A program made the position numbers and the translations under genes. A DNA stretch of 64,000 nt, taken from assembly GCF_009754945.1 (NCBI RefSeq), contig NZ_WPIN01000001.1, forward strand, positions 620,001 to 684,000, read 5' to 3'. This stretch comes from Spirosoma arboris (GTDB lineage: Bacteria; Bacteroidota; Bacteroidia; Cytophagales; Spirosomataceae). The notes under the pieces are model-generated. The model searched no databases. It was not told the DNA's origin and was given only the letters and a program-made list of their open reading frames with translations. This document shows positions 43,352 to 51,896 of this stretch, in pieces (position 1 is the first letter of the stretch; each line of letters opens with the position of its first letter).

Positions 43352-43825
43352 ATGGGAAAAATTTCATACTATACCGAAGAGGGGCTCAACCGGCTGAAAG
43401 CTGAATTAGTTGATCTGAAAACCAAAGGCCGGGCTGCAATTGCCCGCCAGATTGCCGAGGCTCGCGATAAAGGGGATCTGAGCGAAAATGCGGAATATGA
43501 CGCGGCTAAAGATGCACAGGGCCTTCATGAATTAAAAATATCGAAGCTTGAAGAGGTATTGTCCAATGCCCGAATTCTGGATGAATCGACGATTGATACT
43601 TCTCAGGTATCGGTTCTGTCGAAAGTGAAAATCAAGAATAAGAAAAACGGCGCTGAAATGACCTATATGCTTGTTTCGGAAGAAGAAGCTGACTTGAAGT
43701 CGGGCCGGATTTCGGTAGGATCACCGATTGGTAAGGGTTTGTTGGGAAAACGTATTGGCGAAACCGCCGAAATTAAAGTACCCGCCGGTGTGCTGGAATT
43801 TGAAGTAATTGATATAGCCCGATAG
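43352..43825 (+). CDS. greA: Transcription elongation factor GreA
   Basis: Rescues backtracked RNA polymerase by stimulating transcript cleavage through the secondary channel. The 157-residue product has the usual GreA length. An N-terminal coiled coil (EEGLNRLKAELVDLKTKG, with the acidic tip around DKGDLSENAEYDAAKDAQG) is followed by the C-terminal FKBP-like domain. The latter has TYMLVSEEEADLKSGRISVG and SPIGKGLLGKRIGETAEIKV. The HIT gene follows after 85 bases containing a palindrome, so the two may share a transcript. Confidence 0.97.
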   Translation: MGKISYYTEEGLNRLKAELVDLKTKGRAAIARQIAEARDKGDLSENAEYDAAKDAQGLHELKISKLEEVLSNARILDESTIDTSQVSVLSKVKIKNKKNGAEMTYMLVSEEEADLKSGRISVGSPIGKGLLGKRIGETAEIKVPAGVLEFEVIDIAR

Positions 43826-43838
43826 GGAGTGAAAAATG

Positions 43839-43894
43839 AAGAATGTAGAGTGAAGAGTAAATGGTAGCTAACCTATTCTTCACTCTACATTCTT
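43839..43894. repeat. Palindrome of GAATGTAGAGTGAAG units
   Basis: Left arm 43839-43859 (AAGAATGTAGAGTGAAGAGTA) matches the complement of 43874-43894 at 20 of 21 positions, with extra half-units on both sides. It lies between greA and the HIT gene. The base pattern is related in style, not in sequence, to family D. Confidence 0.78.
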
Positions 43895-43910
43895 CACTCT
43901 ACATTAATTT

Positions 43911-44300
43911 ATGCCTTCCATTTTCTCTCGAATCGTCGCGGGTGAGATTCCATCCCACAAAATCGCTGAAACCGATGATTACCTCGCTTTTCTGGATGTG
44001 ATGCCTACGGCTACGGGGCACACTCTGGTCATTCCTAAAAAAGAGGTCGATTATATATTTGACCTGGATGATGAGCTGTACCTTGGACTGATGGCATTTG
44101 CCAAAAAGATTGCTCCAGCTATTGAGAAAGCCATTCCCTGTATACGCATCGGGGTAGCGGTTGTTGGGCTGGAAGTGCCTCATGCACACGTCCATCTCAT
44201 TCCGCTCAACTCCATGGCAGATATGAATTTTCACAATAAACTAAAGCCGACTCAGGCTGAACTTGCCGAAACGGCAGAGAAGATTCGAGCGTTTTTATAG
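43911..44300 (+). CDS. HIT-family nucleotide hydrolase/transferase
   Basis: A 129-residue cytoplasmic HIT (Hint branch) protein. The active-site histidine triad is HAHVHLIP, with the catalytic middle His. The N-terminus PSIFSRIVAGEIPSHKIAETDDYLAFLD and GHTLVIPKKEVDYIFDLDD are typical of Hint-type purine nucleoside phosphoramidases. It is slightly longer than the 113-120 residues of many relatives at the C-terminal helix. It follows greA and ends at a strong hairpin at 44317, which fits the end of a greA-HIT operon. Confidence 0.95.
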   Translation: MPSIFSRIVAGEIPSHKIAETDDYLAFLDVMPTATGHTLVIPKKEVDYIFDLDDELYLGLMAFAKKIAPAIEKAIPCIRIGVAVVGLEVPHAHVHLIPLNSMADMNFHNKLKPTQAELAETAEKIRAFL

Positions 44301-44316
44301 AATTTCGGAGCTTGGT

Positions 44317-44364
44317 AAAAGGCCGCTACAACATCAATCAGATTAGATGTTGCAGCGGCCTTTT
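44317..44364 (+). terminator. Terminator of the greA-HIT unit
   Basis: AAAAGGCCGCTACAACATC (44317-44335) pairs with 44346-44364 at 18 of 19 positions, ending in TTTT. It is a good intrinsic terminator 16 bases after the HIT stop. The bases 44365-44471 contain the 3' flank of the convergent MBL gene and no recognised site. Confidence 0.85.
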
Positions 44365-44471
44365 CATGATAGAGAGATTGCCTACCGTAAACTAACGTGA
44401 TGCCGAGTATAAAGCCCGGCACTACATTGAGAGCACGCCATAGCTGGCTTGATTCGATACAATAGGGATAA

Positions 44472-46019
44472 TTACGCTTTTACCGTGAACTGTAAGTACA
44501 ATCGATTCTCTTTATAGGAGCTAATAAAATCTGCTTTATCGGTACTGTTCATCTGCCCACGAGTTTCTATTATTTTGTCATGCAGTGGGGTTTGCCTCGC
44601 AGCCTGATCAACAAAAAGCCCTTCTTCCTGCATAATCATTAATCGCCCTTTCGTACGTGTGAGTAAGGCCTGAATTAAGTCATGGTTGGGCATTGTATTT
44701 TTCCAGCCTTTACTGATTTTTCCGTAATCGAGGGTTGCCATAGCCGCCAGATCAGGGTGATTCATTAACTCTACCCCCCGTTTCTTAGCCGAGCCATTAT
44801 GACTCAGGTGATGAGCTACTTTATAAAAAACCGTTCGGTTTAGCAACTCAGCCGTTGTCAGTGGTGTTGTGCCGTCTTTGCCTTTTACAGACCAGTTAAT
44901 TTTGTGCCAACTATCCCAGCTGCCATACTCCGCGTCGCCGGGAAATAGCATGACTCGCCCACTATCGACAAACTCAATTGCTAAAGCCAGACTTAGGTTG
45001 TTAGTAGCACTATTCATGCGTAGCGCCAGTGATCCGGCGCTGTTCAGCCACTCATGATCAATTCTTCGCCAGGCGTCTTTTTCGTAAATAGCTTCTATCG
45101 CAGTGGGAGCAGTCCCGGCTGTATTGAGTTCATAGTTTTTATCGAACGGGAAGAGACTAGCTGGGGGCTGTGGAACACCAAGATTCAAAACAGCCGTGGC
45201 AAACGCATCATTATCGGCCCCTTCGCTATTGTGGCTATGGCTGTAGGTTTCGCCTTCAGGACCACTCTCGGTCTTGATCGCATCGATTGATGTAGGTGGC
45301 CCCAAGACATAAAATCGGATGCCTTCTGCATGCTCAATATTCTCAATAATCTGCCCCGGCTGGAAATAGGTGATGTTATTTTTAGCAAGATTTTTTTTGA
45401 CAATGTTCATCCCTTTCAGGCCACCTGCATAATTGATCGCGTCATCATTGTCGGTTGCGGATAAGTGTAACTCGGCAAATTGATTCACTACGTCGGCAAA
45501 GCCCTGACGAATGGACAGGGCCGCAACTCCGTTCAACTCAGACTGGGCCTGCTTTAGTTGGTCTTCACCGGAGAAAATAGTAGTCAGCTGTTGAGCCGCA
45601 ATGCTGAGGGCCATCTTATGCTGCCCAAATTTCTTTTTCCATTCGTTTACCTGATCGCCTAATGGACCGCCAGATGAGCCTGGATTGTCGTTTTCGGTCC
45701 AGCCCATCCATATGTTTTTAACCGTAAAATCATTGAGAAACAGATCGCTACATACTTCAAATCCATATACGTGATCTTTGTGCTCGTGCGTCACAATCAA
45801 TACGTCAATCGTTTTGTTAACGTACGTTTTAAGATCAGTGATGAACTCAGTCAAATGTTCTTTATCATTCTGCCATGTACCACAGTCAATCATCATGGTA
45901 AATGTATTATCGGTTCCGGCGAAGAATTTGATAATAAAGCAGTCGCCAGTTCCCATGCGATACATCCGCACTTCGGCCGTGGTAATTCTTTTTGATGGGG
46001 TTTCTTTTTGCTTAGCCAT
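44472..46019 (-). CDS. ComEC-like metallo-beta-lactamase-fold protein
   Basis: A 515-residue cytoplasmic protein with a metallo-beta-lactamase fold. The zinc motif HEHKDH (78-83) follows IDVLIVT; the second metal-site strand is VMLFPGDAEYGSW. FYKVAHHLSHNGSAKKRG resembles the HHGSxNG block of ComEC/Rec2 C-terminal domains, which are nuclease-like. Between them are about 200 residues of unassigned insert. The start ATG at 46019 is preferred over a TTG two codons upstream. It is 11 bases after the peptidase gene, so the pair is an operon. It might be a nuclease or a small-molecule hydrolase; neither is shown. Confidence 0.78.
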   Translation of the reverse strand: MAKQKETPSKRITTAEVRMYRMGTGDCFIIKFFAGTDNTFTMMIDCGTWQNDKEHLTEFITDLKTYVNKTIDVLIVTHEHKDHVYGFEVCSDLFLNDFTVKNIWMGWTENDNPGSSGGPLGDQVNEWKKKFGQHKMALSIAAQQLTTIFSGEDQLKQAQSELNGVAALSIRQGFADVVNQFAELHLSATDNDDAINYAGGLKGMNIVKKNLAKNNITYFQPGQIIENIEHAEGIRFYVLGPPTSIDAIKTESGPEGETYSHSHNSEGADNDAFATAVLNLGVPQPPASLFPFDKNYELNTAGTAPTAIEAIYEKDAWRRIDHEWLNSAGSLALRMNSATNNLSLALAIEFVDSGRVMLFPGDAEYGSWDSWHKINWSVKGKDGTTPLTTAELLNRTVFYKVAHHLSHNGSAKKRGVELMNHPDLAAMATLDYGKISKGWKNTMPNHDLIQALLTRTKGRLMIMQEEGLFVDQAARQTPLHDKIIETRGQMNSTDKADFISSYKENRLYLQFTVKA

Positions 46020-46030
46020 GACCAATTCAA

Positions 46031-48064
46031 TTAATGACTGTGTAAGAAGGCGAAGGGTTCATTTAGTGCATCAGAAGCGCCAATGCCGAAATAGTGACTG
46101 TAATCGCTGATGCCCATCATGGTGTCGTTGTTCTGATAGCCGTATTGCTGTTCGACACGGCCAGTGTCGATTTCCCGGATTTGAAAGGCTAGTTTGTCGG
46201 TATTTAACAGCGGTTTGGTAATCGCGTATTTCAATTGGGCTTTTTCCAAATCAAAGATCATGGTGCACCCGCCCCGAAATTCAAAGCCATTCGCGGGCAC
46301 TTCACCTACCCCCGGTGTGTAGTGGCCAGCAAAGGTGCCATCATCATTCATGCGAACCCCGGACCGTTGCACTAACGAAAAGATAATCTGGTTAACCTGA
46401 TCACCATCGGGGCCAACCCGCGATACCAGCCGTAGATTCTGGATCTGAAAAGAGGGATCGTCCGAAGAAGCACCGGAAGGATTAACACCTAATTTTTTCC
46501 AATCCTGATCTAGGATTAGACCTGTCAATTGCTCGAACTCAAATGAATTGTCAAGTTTCTCCAGAATCTGGCCGTGTAGACCAGTTTTGGTCATATTGGT
46601 ATAGCTCGCAATATGTTTTTTGGTGATTTCGTAAATTTTTTTTCTGTCCTGTTCATACATGATCTCGTTGCGATAGCCCCGCAAAAATTCACCGATCACG
46701 TTTAATGCGTTTTGAGCATCAGGACCCAGAACAGGTTCAGCAACAAACTGTAGGCTTTCGACGCTAAGTGTTTTAATTCCCTTCGGATAGATGCCACGCC
46801 GTCGGAATGCATCGATAAATACCAGTCGATAATTATGCGAATCATCAGCTACCAAATCTGAATCAGCTGTGATAATGGCTCGCAAATAATCGCCGAATGT
46901 AATGTCGACAGGTGGGCAATAGTCGAGCGCCCGAATACACATTTGCAACACATGATCTGCCGCTTTTGCCGCTTCGCTGGCCAGTCGATTGACCAAATCT
47001 GGGGGTAGTTCGCCCTGAGCGAGAATACCTGTACCGTTCGAGGCAATGCGCATCAGATCGGATACTCGGTCTTTATAAATATTGGTAAATGCCTCAAAAA
47101 CGGCTGCCACTAAAATACTACCTCTGGCGTGCGGCTCCATAACGGTTCTGTACTCGCTCGCTTTCGGTACTTTAGGTTTCCATTTTTTGGTCTCCTCATC
47201 AATTTCGCCCAAGGCGTCGCGCAGACTTCCATAACTGCCAATAGCCGATCCGAATTGCTGAGCTAATTGGCCCAGTAGGTTTTCTGAAGTTAAATCGCCC
47301 CTGGTTTTTCTGATTTGACTGAGCAATACTTCGGGAAATGTGAAATGTTGAAACAGGGCTACTATGTCGGAAAACGCTTCGTGAAACGCCAGGACATCCG
47401 GGTTCGTTGGCTCATTGTAGTGCCGATGCATCCCGTCCAGAATGGCATGCGTTGTTTCATGGGCAATAATATCGTGGCTTAGGCAGGTAAAAACCAATGA
47501 AGCAGGCATCTGAATGGTTTCATCGGCAGGCGCTGATGAGAAATAACCAAACAGCAATGACTTTTTTTGCGGACTATAATAAGCATTTGCATCGCGGAGA
47601 GCGTGCGGATAAATGCGTAATTTAGCTATATACTCTTCATAAGGTGTTCGTTTACCTGTAACCTGAGCAAGTCGTTGAGGAGCCCACAACACTTTGCGGC
47701 CCAGGGCACGCTCAAAGTTTTGGATCGTAGTCATGGCTACCGCATACACCATTTGCTGATGAAACTGCGGGTTACTTTCGCTCGGGTCCAGCCCATCCTG
47801 AGCCAGAATATATGGGTCATTCAGGTTGACTGGTGTATAAAACTTCTTGACTGTAGGATCATAGTCGATTACTTCGACATACTCGCCTACAGGACCTGGC
47901 TTTAGGCATCCTTCATGATCGCCTATATCTTCCCACCGAACTTTATAAACAATAGTGCTAATGGGTGCAGTGTCTATTTTAAGTGATAAGGCAGGATCGA
48001 ATGAATACCCCCGAAGTTTCCGGAATGGAGGTTTTTTAGACTGACTGGGAGTTAGCGTATTCAT
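46031..48064 (-). CDS. Gluzincin (thermolysin-like) metallopeptidase of unknown role
   Basis: A 677-residue protein with no signal peptide. The zinc site is HETTH (His202, His206), with the third ligand Glu229 in LAFHEAFSDIVALFQHF; this HExxH...E layout is that of gluzincins such as M4/thermolysin. SFDPALSLKIDTAPIST and KVRWEDIGDHEGCLKPGPVG are the conserved N-terminal text. The C-terminal 300 residues are unassigned but include beta-rich text such as LRLVSRVGPDGDQVNQIIFS. A cytoplasmic gluzincin beside an MBL protein is uncommon. It may be an effector or processing enzyme. The whole function is inference from the active-site residues. Confidence 0.75.
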   Translation of the reverse strand: MNTLTPSQSKKPPFRKLRGYSFDPALSLKIDTAPISTIVYKVRWEDIGDHEGCLKPGPVGEYVEVIDYDPTVKKFYTPVNLNDPYILAQDGLDPSESNPQFHQQMVYAVAMTTIQNFERALGRKVLWAPQRLAQVTGKRTPYEEYIAKLRIYPHALRDANAYYSPQKKSLLFGYFSSAPADETIQMPASLVFTCLSHDIIAHETTHAILDGMHRHYNEPTNPDVLAFHEAFSDIVALFQHFTFPEVLLSQIRKTRGDLTSENLLGQLAQQFGSAIGSYGSLRDALGEIDEETKKWKPKVPKASEYRTVMEPHARGSILVAAVFEAFTNIYKDRVSDLMRIASNGTGILAQGELPPDLVNRLASEAAKAADHVLQMCIRALDYCPPVDITFGDYLRAIITADSDLVADDSHNYRLVFIDAFRRRGIYPKGIKTLSVESLQFVAEPVLGPDAQNALNVIGEFLRGYRNEIMYEQDRKKIYEITKKHIASYTNMTKTGLHGQILEKLDNSFEFEQLTGLILDQDWKKLGVNPSGASSDDPSFQIQNLRLVSRVGPDGDQVNQIIFSLVQRSGVRMNDDGTFAGHYTPGVGEVPANGFEFRGGCTMIFDLEKAQLKYAITKPLLNTDKLAFQIREIDTGRVEQQYGYQNNDTMMGISDYSHYFGIGASDALNEPFAFLHSH

Positions 48065-48262
48065 GAGGCAGAGCCTAAGGCAGGGAGTTAGACTTATAGA
48101 TAATGACCAAAATACCTATCAAAGGTTAGTCTTTAACTCTATAAAGTCAATGGGGAATTTACCCTATTTGGAAGGGTAATATTACCTGAAAATGGATGGA
48201 GCCGGCGACCTGCCCTGATTGGGTAAATTGCCGATTGTTGAGAGATAATAAGCGTGCCAGAC

Positions 48263-49021
48263 CTACCTATTTATTGACGCTATCAGCACAAGCACCGACG
48301 TAATTCCAATTAAAATAACCCAGGGGAGCCAGAAATGCCGACTATCGCGTCGGCGTTCATCGGTCGTCATGTCGCGACGACGTTTCGGTGTTTTCTGGGC
48401 TGCCCGGCTGAAATAATAGATGGAACCAGCTATCCCCCCTAAACCGAAATAAAGAGCTAGTAGTGCTAGAAAGCCGTTGCCCGCGCAGGCAATACTACAG
48501 GCTAACCCCGCAACAGTATAGGCGACAACGATACCCAGTATGCCGAGTACAATATATAATCCACGTGAACCGGTCTGTTTGTCGGACGGGGGTGGGCTAG
48601 CTTTTAGTTCAGAGCGAGCTGCCCGACGGACAGAATCGGCTGGTGACAATGAATCGCTAACCATCACAATGCGCCGACCACCCAGGACACTAGCTGCTGG
48701 ATGGACTGTTTGACTACGCTGATTCCATATTCCACCCAATAAGCCAAACAACAGGAAATTGCTTAAAAAAGCGACGAACAGCCACCGTCGACCAACCCAG
48801 TAATTGGATGATATAGAAGTAGTTGATGAGTAAAGCTGAATATAAATAGCTATGCCAATCGTGATCAGCATGCACGTATACAGAAGACTTATTGGAACTT
48901 CGTTTAACAGAGTAGCACCAAGAAGAACACCATTGAAACCGTTAAAAATTTCACCAAGTATAATTAGGGAAATTGCCAGACGAGCATGACGCCTGGCCCA
49001 GTAGGAAATAGCTTTTATCAT
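48263..49021 (-). CDS. Hypothetical multi-pass membrane protein
   Basis: A 252-residue protein with five to six hydrophobic stretches: LAISLIILGEIFNGFNGVLL, LLYTCMLITIGIAIYIQLY, FVAFLSNFLLFGLLGGIW, YIVLGILGIVVAYTVAGLAC, FLALLALYFGLGGIAGSIYY, and FWLPWVILIGITSVLVLIAS. Between the last two is a strongly basic loop (KTPKRRRDMTTDERRRDSR) that should stay in the cytoplasm. No family is recognised. It is upstream of the peptidase on the same strand but separated by about 200 bases, so membership in the peptidase/MBL operon is only possible. The 48065-48262 gap holds no feature I can name. Confidence 0.65.
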   Translation of the reverse strand: MIKAISYWARRHARLAISLIILGEIFNGFNGVLLGATLLNEVPISLLYTCMLITIGIAIYIQLYSSTTSISSNYWVGRRWLFVAFLSNFLLFGLLGGIWNQRSQTVHPAASVLGGRRIVMVSDSLSPADSVRRAARSELKASPPPSDKQTGSRGLYIVLGILGIVVAYTVAGLACSIACAGNGFLALLALYFGLGGIAGSIYYFSRAAQKTPKRRRDMTTDERRRDSRHFWLPWVILIGITSVLVLIASINR

Positions 49022-49098
49022 GTCGACTAGTGAATGGATAGCTTGAGGTATTATTTTTCAAAATGAAAAATTCGGATGATTTTTTAGGATATATCAAA

Positions 49099-49139
49099 CA
49101 AACAGTTCCTGCCAATTTATGTTTGACAGGAACTGTTTG
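49099..49139 (-). terminator. Hairpin after uxaB
   Basis: The 13-bp stem CAAACAGTTCCTG (49099-49111) with CAGGAACTGTTTG (49127-49139). In the leftward direction it comes 38 bases after the uxaB stop and is followed by an AT-rich run but no clean U-tract. It probably ends the second hexuronate transcript. Confidence 0.7.
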
Positions 49140-49176
49140 CTGACTTAATACCAAGAAAGAATTAACTAATCAGACG

Positions 49177-50682
49177 CTACGCAAGCGCTTTTATCAACGT
49201 TTTTTCTACGCCGGCGGTTAACATCGCGCTCAGGTATTGGGCTACGGCTTCGGTAAAACCGGGTAATATGGCCAGATCCGTTTTCCAGATCGTCACGTCG
49301 GAGAGTACACTTTTTACAAAGGCTAGTACCGTGGCTGGCACATTGTTTTTAACGGTCTTCCAGTCGCCGTAGAAATAACCGGCCTTATCATCGCGAATGG
49401 GGTAGGTGAGGATGCCTCCGTTAACGGCAATCTCCCCAAAAAACTGCCCTTTTTCCTCACGAATCGCTTTCATAAAGAGCAGATAAGCTGCAAACCCCAA
49501 CGCTATGTGTTTGGGCACAGCATTAAATTGCTCAAAGTAACGCTGGATGGTCGCTACATTTCGAGATTGCATTTTGGCCGTTTCCTGAAGTGAGATGTTC
49601 AACAGCAAATGGTCAAGATTTGGGTTGCGGAACCGGTCGAGTACATCGTTGGCAAATTGTGCAACAGCCGCTTTATCCATACCCGGAATGCCATAATCAG
49701 GTACGGTTGGCACAATTTCGGTAAGCATCAGCGACTCAACGAATTTGCTCATGGCCGGATGACTCATTTCGTCGGCAACGGTTTCCAGTCCTAACAAATA
49801 GCCCAGTGGCATCGTAAGGGAGTGGGTACCATTGAGAACCCGCAACTTGCGTTCCCGGTAGAAGTTAATGTCTTCGTCGATGATAATCTGTGGGGTGCTG
49901 GCATCGGCAAAACTCAGCGTTTCCCGAACGCGATCATCGCCCTCAATGGCCCATAAATGATAGGGTTCCGTGAAGGTCAATAAGTCATCTTCGTAGCCAA
50001 CTTCCTGTTGTAATGCCTGTTGAGCTTCATGAGTTGGGCGTGTTACAATCCGGTCGACCAGCGAGTTACAGAACCGAACGTGGAACTTGAGCCATTTGGT
50101 GAACAGTTTACCCAACTCATTGTATTGAGCTAATTTCTCGACGGCATCTCGGAGTTTAAGACCGTTATCGGTAACGAGTTCGGTTGGAATAACGATCAAC
50201 CCTTTGGCTCGTGATCCGCCAACGCTCCGGAATCGCTCATATAGAAATGCGGTTAGTTTGGCCGGAAACGACTGAGGAGGATGCTGAAAAATACTTTCCT
50301 CAACATAGTCCAGCCCCACTTCGGTCGTGTTCGAAATAACAATCTGAAGTTTCGGGTTCCGGGCCAGCATCAGAATTTCTTTCCACTGAGTTTGGGCTGC
50401 CAAAACCCGACTGATAGCTGAAACAATCGTTGTTTCGGAAACTGCCTGCCCTTGTTGAAGCCCTCTAACCGCCACGGTATACAGATTATCCTGATCCGAA
50501 AATTCATTCGTCTGGCTATCCGTCGATTTCACGACCACAATGGAGCCGCCAAATCGTCCTTCAGCATTGGCTTTCTGTACCAGATAATCGGGTAAGCCGC
50601 GAAGGAGAACGCCAGTGCCAAATTGTAATATTTTTTCGGGGAAAACGGGGGCGGGATGAGTTGAACGGGTTAATTTAGCCAT
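49177..50682 (-). CDS. uxaB: Tagaturonate reductase (altronate oxidoreductase), UxaB-like
   Basis: Cytoplasmic NADH-dependent polyol dehydrogenase of the mannitol dehydrogenase family. It reduces tagaturonate to altronate and perhaps fructuronate to mannonate. The 501-residue product resembles E. coli UxaB: EKILQFGTGVLLRGLPDYL, KLQIVISNTTEVGLDYVEES, FPAKLTAFLYERF, GLIVIPTELVTDNG and FCNSLVDRIVT with the catalytic Lys/Asn environment nearby. A start at 50682 (MAKLTRSTHPAPVFPEK) matches the E. coli N-terminus better than the ATG at 50715. It follows kdgK2, but a 203-base gap with a hairpin lies between. The mannonate dehydratase gene is close, so dual reductase activity is worth considering. 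Confidence 0.88.
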   Translation of the reverse strand: MAKLTRSTHPAPVFPEKILQFGTGVLLRGLPDYLVQKANAEGRFGGSIVVVKSTDSQTNEFSDQDNLYTVAVRGLQQGQAVSETTIVSAISRVLAAQTQWKEILMLARNPKLQIVISNTTEVGLDYVEESIFQHPPQSFPAKLTAFLYERFRSVGGSRAKGLIVIPTELVTDNGLKLRDAVEKLAQYNELGKLFTKWLKFHVRFCNSLVDRIVTRPTHEAQQALQQEVGYEDDLLTFTEPYHLWAIEGDDRVRETLSFADASTPQIIIDEDINFYRERKLRVLNGTHSLTMPLGYLLGLETVADEMSHPAMSKFVESLMLTEIVPTVPDYGIPGMDKAAVAQFANDVLDRFRNPNLDHLLLNISLQETAKMQSRNVATIQRYFEQFNAVPKHIALGFAAYLLFMKAIREEKGQFFGEIAVNGGILTYPIRDDKAGYFYGDWKTVKNNVPATVLAFVKSVLSDVTIWKTDLAILPGFTEAVAQYLSAMLTAGVEKTLIKALA

Positions 50683-50822
50683 GGTTGGGTGGGTGGCAAT
50701 CTGCGATGCAGTCATCAGTTGGATATTAGTTTCTATTATCTAAAATTGAAAGTTATGGCTGGATTCTTCATAATTCAGCAATAATACGAACTACTTGGCT
50801 AATCAAGGCTTTTTAGAATCTA

Positions 50823-50869
50823 TTGGTTCTTTAGAGTCTATTGAGCGGCAATAGAACCTAAAGAATCAA
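50823..50869. other. Imperfect hairpin between kdgK2 and uxaB
   Basis: Arms 50823-50843 (TTGGTTCTTTAGAGTCTATT and G) and 50849-50869 match at 18 of 21 positions with a 5-base loop. In the transcript running leftward it lies 16 bases after the kdgK2 stop, so it may reduce read-through into uxaB. The rest of the gap to 50715 is AT-rich and unassigned. Confidence 0.6.
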
Positions 50870-50884
50870 CACTGGTCTGCTTAC

Positions 50885-51877
50885 TTACCGTTTTAGTTTT
50901 CCCGAACTATCACCATTGGCCAACGTATCAACTTCGGCCACTGTCGCCAGATTCACATCGCCCGGAATGGTATGTTTCAATGCCGATGCTGCTGCCCCAA
51001 ACTCAACAGCCCGTTGCAAATCATTGAAGTTCAATAAGCCGTAAATTAAGCCGGCCATATACGCATCACCCGTACCAATTCGATCCGTAATCGGTTGGAT
51101 GTCGTATATTCTTGATTTATAGACGACCTGTCCATCGAACAGTTTGGCCGATAACTGATTATGTGACGCACTAACGGAGTTGCGTTTGGTATCGGTTATA
51201 TACCGAACGTTCGGGAACCGTTTCATTAACGCACGTCCAGACTCCTGAAAGGTACTGCCGACGACGCCATAAAGCTCCGAAAAGAGCCCTTTACTCCCCA
51301 ACACAAGCGTACAGCCTTCGGTTAGGGCAGGCATAATTTCCTGCGGACTACGGCCATATTGCCAGAGATTACTGCGGTAAACGATGTCGGCCGAAACAGG
51401 AACGCCCAGTCGATTGGCGGTTTGAATACCTGCTAATAAACAGTCGGCAGCTCCCTGCGACAGGGCAGGTGTGATCCCGGTCCAGTGAAACCAACTGGCT
51501 CCCTGTAAGATCGATTCCCAATCAATATCATCGGGTTTTATACGTGAAAAAGCTGAATCGACCCGATCGTAAATAATTTGACTGGCCCGGCTTCCAGCCC
51601 CAGTTTCCAGGAAATAGAGCCCCAGTCGTCCATCTCCATATTGGATGTGCTGCGTGCCAACATCGTATTTGCGAAGGTAGCCCGCAGCTGACCGACCCAG
51701 CGCATGATTCGGAAAGCGTGTGACATGGAATGCCTGGAGTCCAAATTGGGCCAGTGATACCGCTACATTAGCTTCAGTACCTCCGAAGTGCATGCTTAGG
51801 TTGTCTGTTTGAGCAAATCGCCCAACACCCGGCGGACTAAGCCGGAGCATGACTTCGCCAAATGTGATAATTTTCAT
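50885..51877 (-). CDS. kdgK: 2-keto-3-deoxygluconate kinase, PfkB family, copy 2
   Basis: A 330-residue PfkB-family kinase that should form KDPG from 2-keto-3-deoxygluconate. Motifs: ITFGEVMLRLSPPGVGRFAQ, FGGTEANVAVSLAQFGL, and ITDRIGTGDAYMAGLIYGLL with the catalytic Asp. It is a clear relative of the kinase at 1501-2529, but the two differ throughout (for example SADIVYRSNLWQYG here and SIDLNHRARLWQYG there), so it is not a recent copy. It lies 19 bases after exuT2 on the same strand and is probably co-transcribed with it. Confidence 0.88.
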   Translation of the reverse strand: MKIITFGEVMLRLSPPGVGRFAQTDNLSMHFGGTEANVAVSLAQFGLQAFHVTRFPNHALGRSAAGYLRKYDVGTQHIQYGDGRLGLYFLETGAGSRASQIIYDRVDSAFSRIKPDDIDWESILQGASWFHWTGITPALSQGAADCLLAGIQTANRLGVPVSADIVYRSNLWQYGRSPQEIMPALTEGCTLVLGSKGLFSELYGVVGSTFQESGRALMKRFPNVRYITDTKRNSVSASHNQLSAKLFDGQVVYKSRIYDIQPITDRIGTGDAYMAGLIYGLLNFNDLQRAVEFGAAASALKHTIPGDVNLATVAEVDTLANGDSSGKLKR

Positions 51878-51896
51878 CGAACGTGAAATGGATAAT

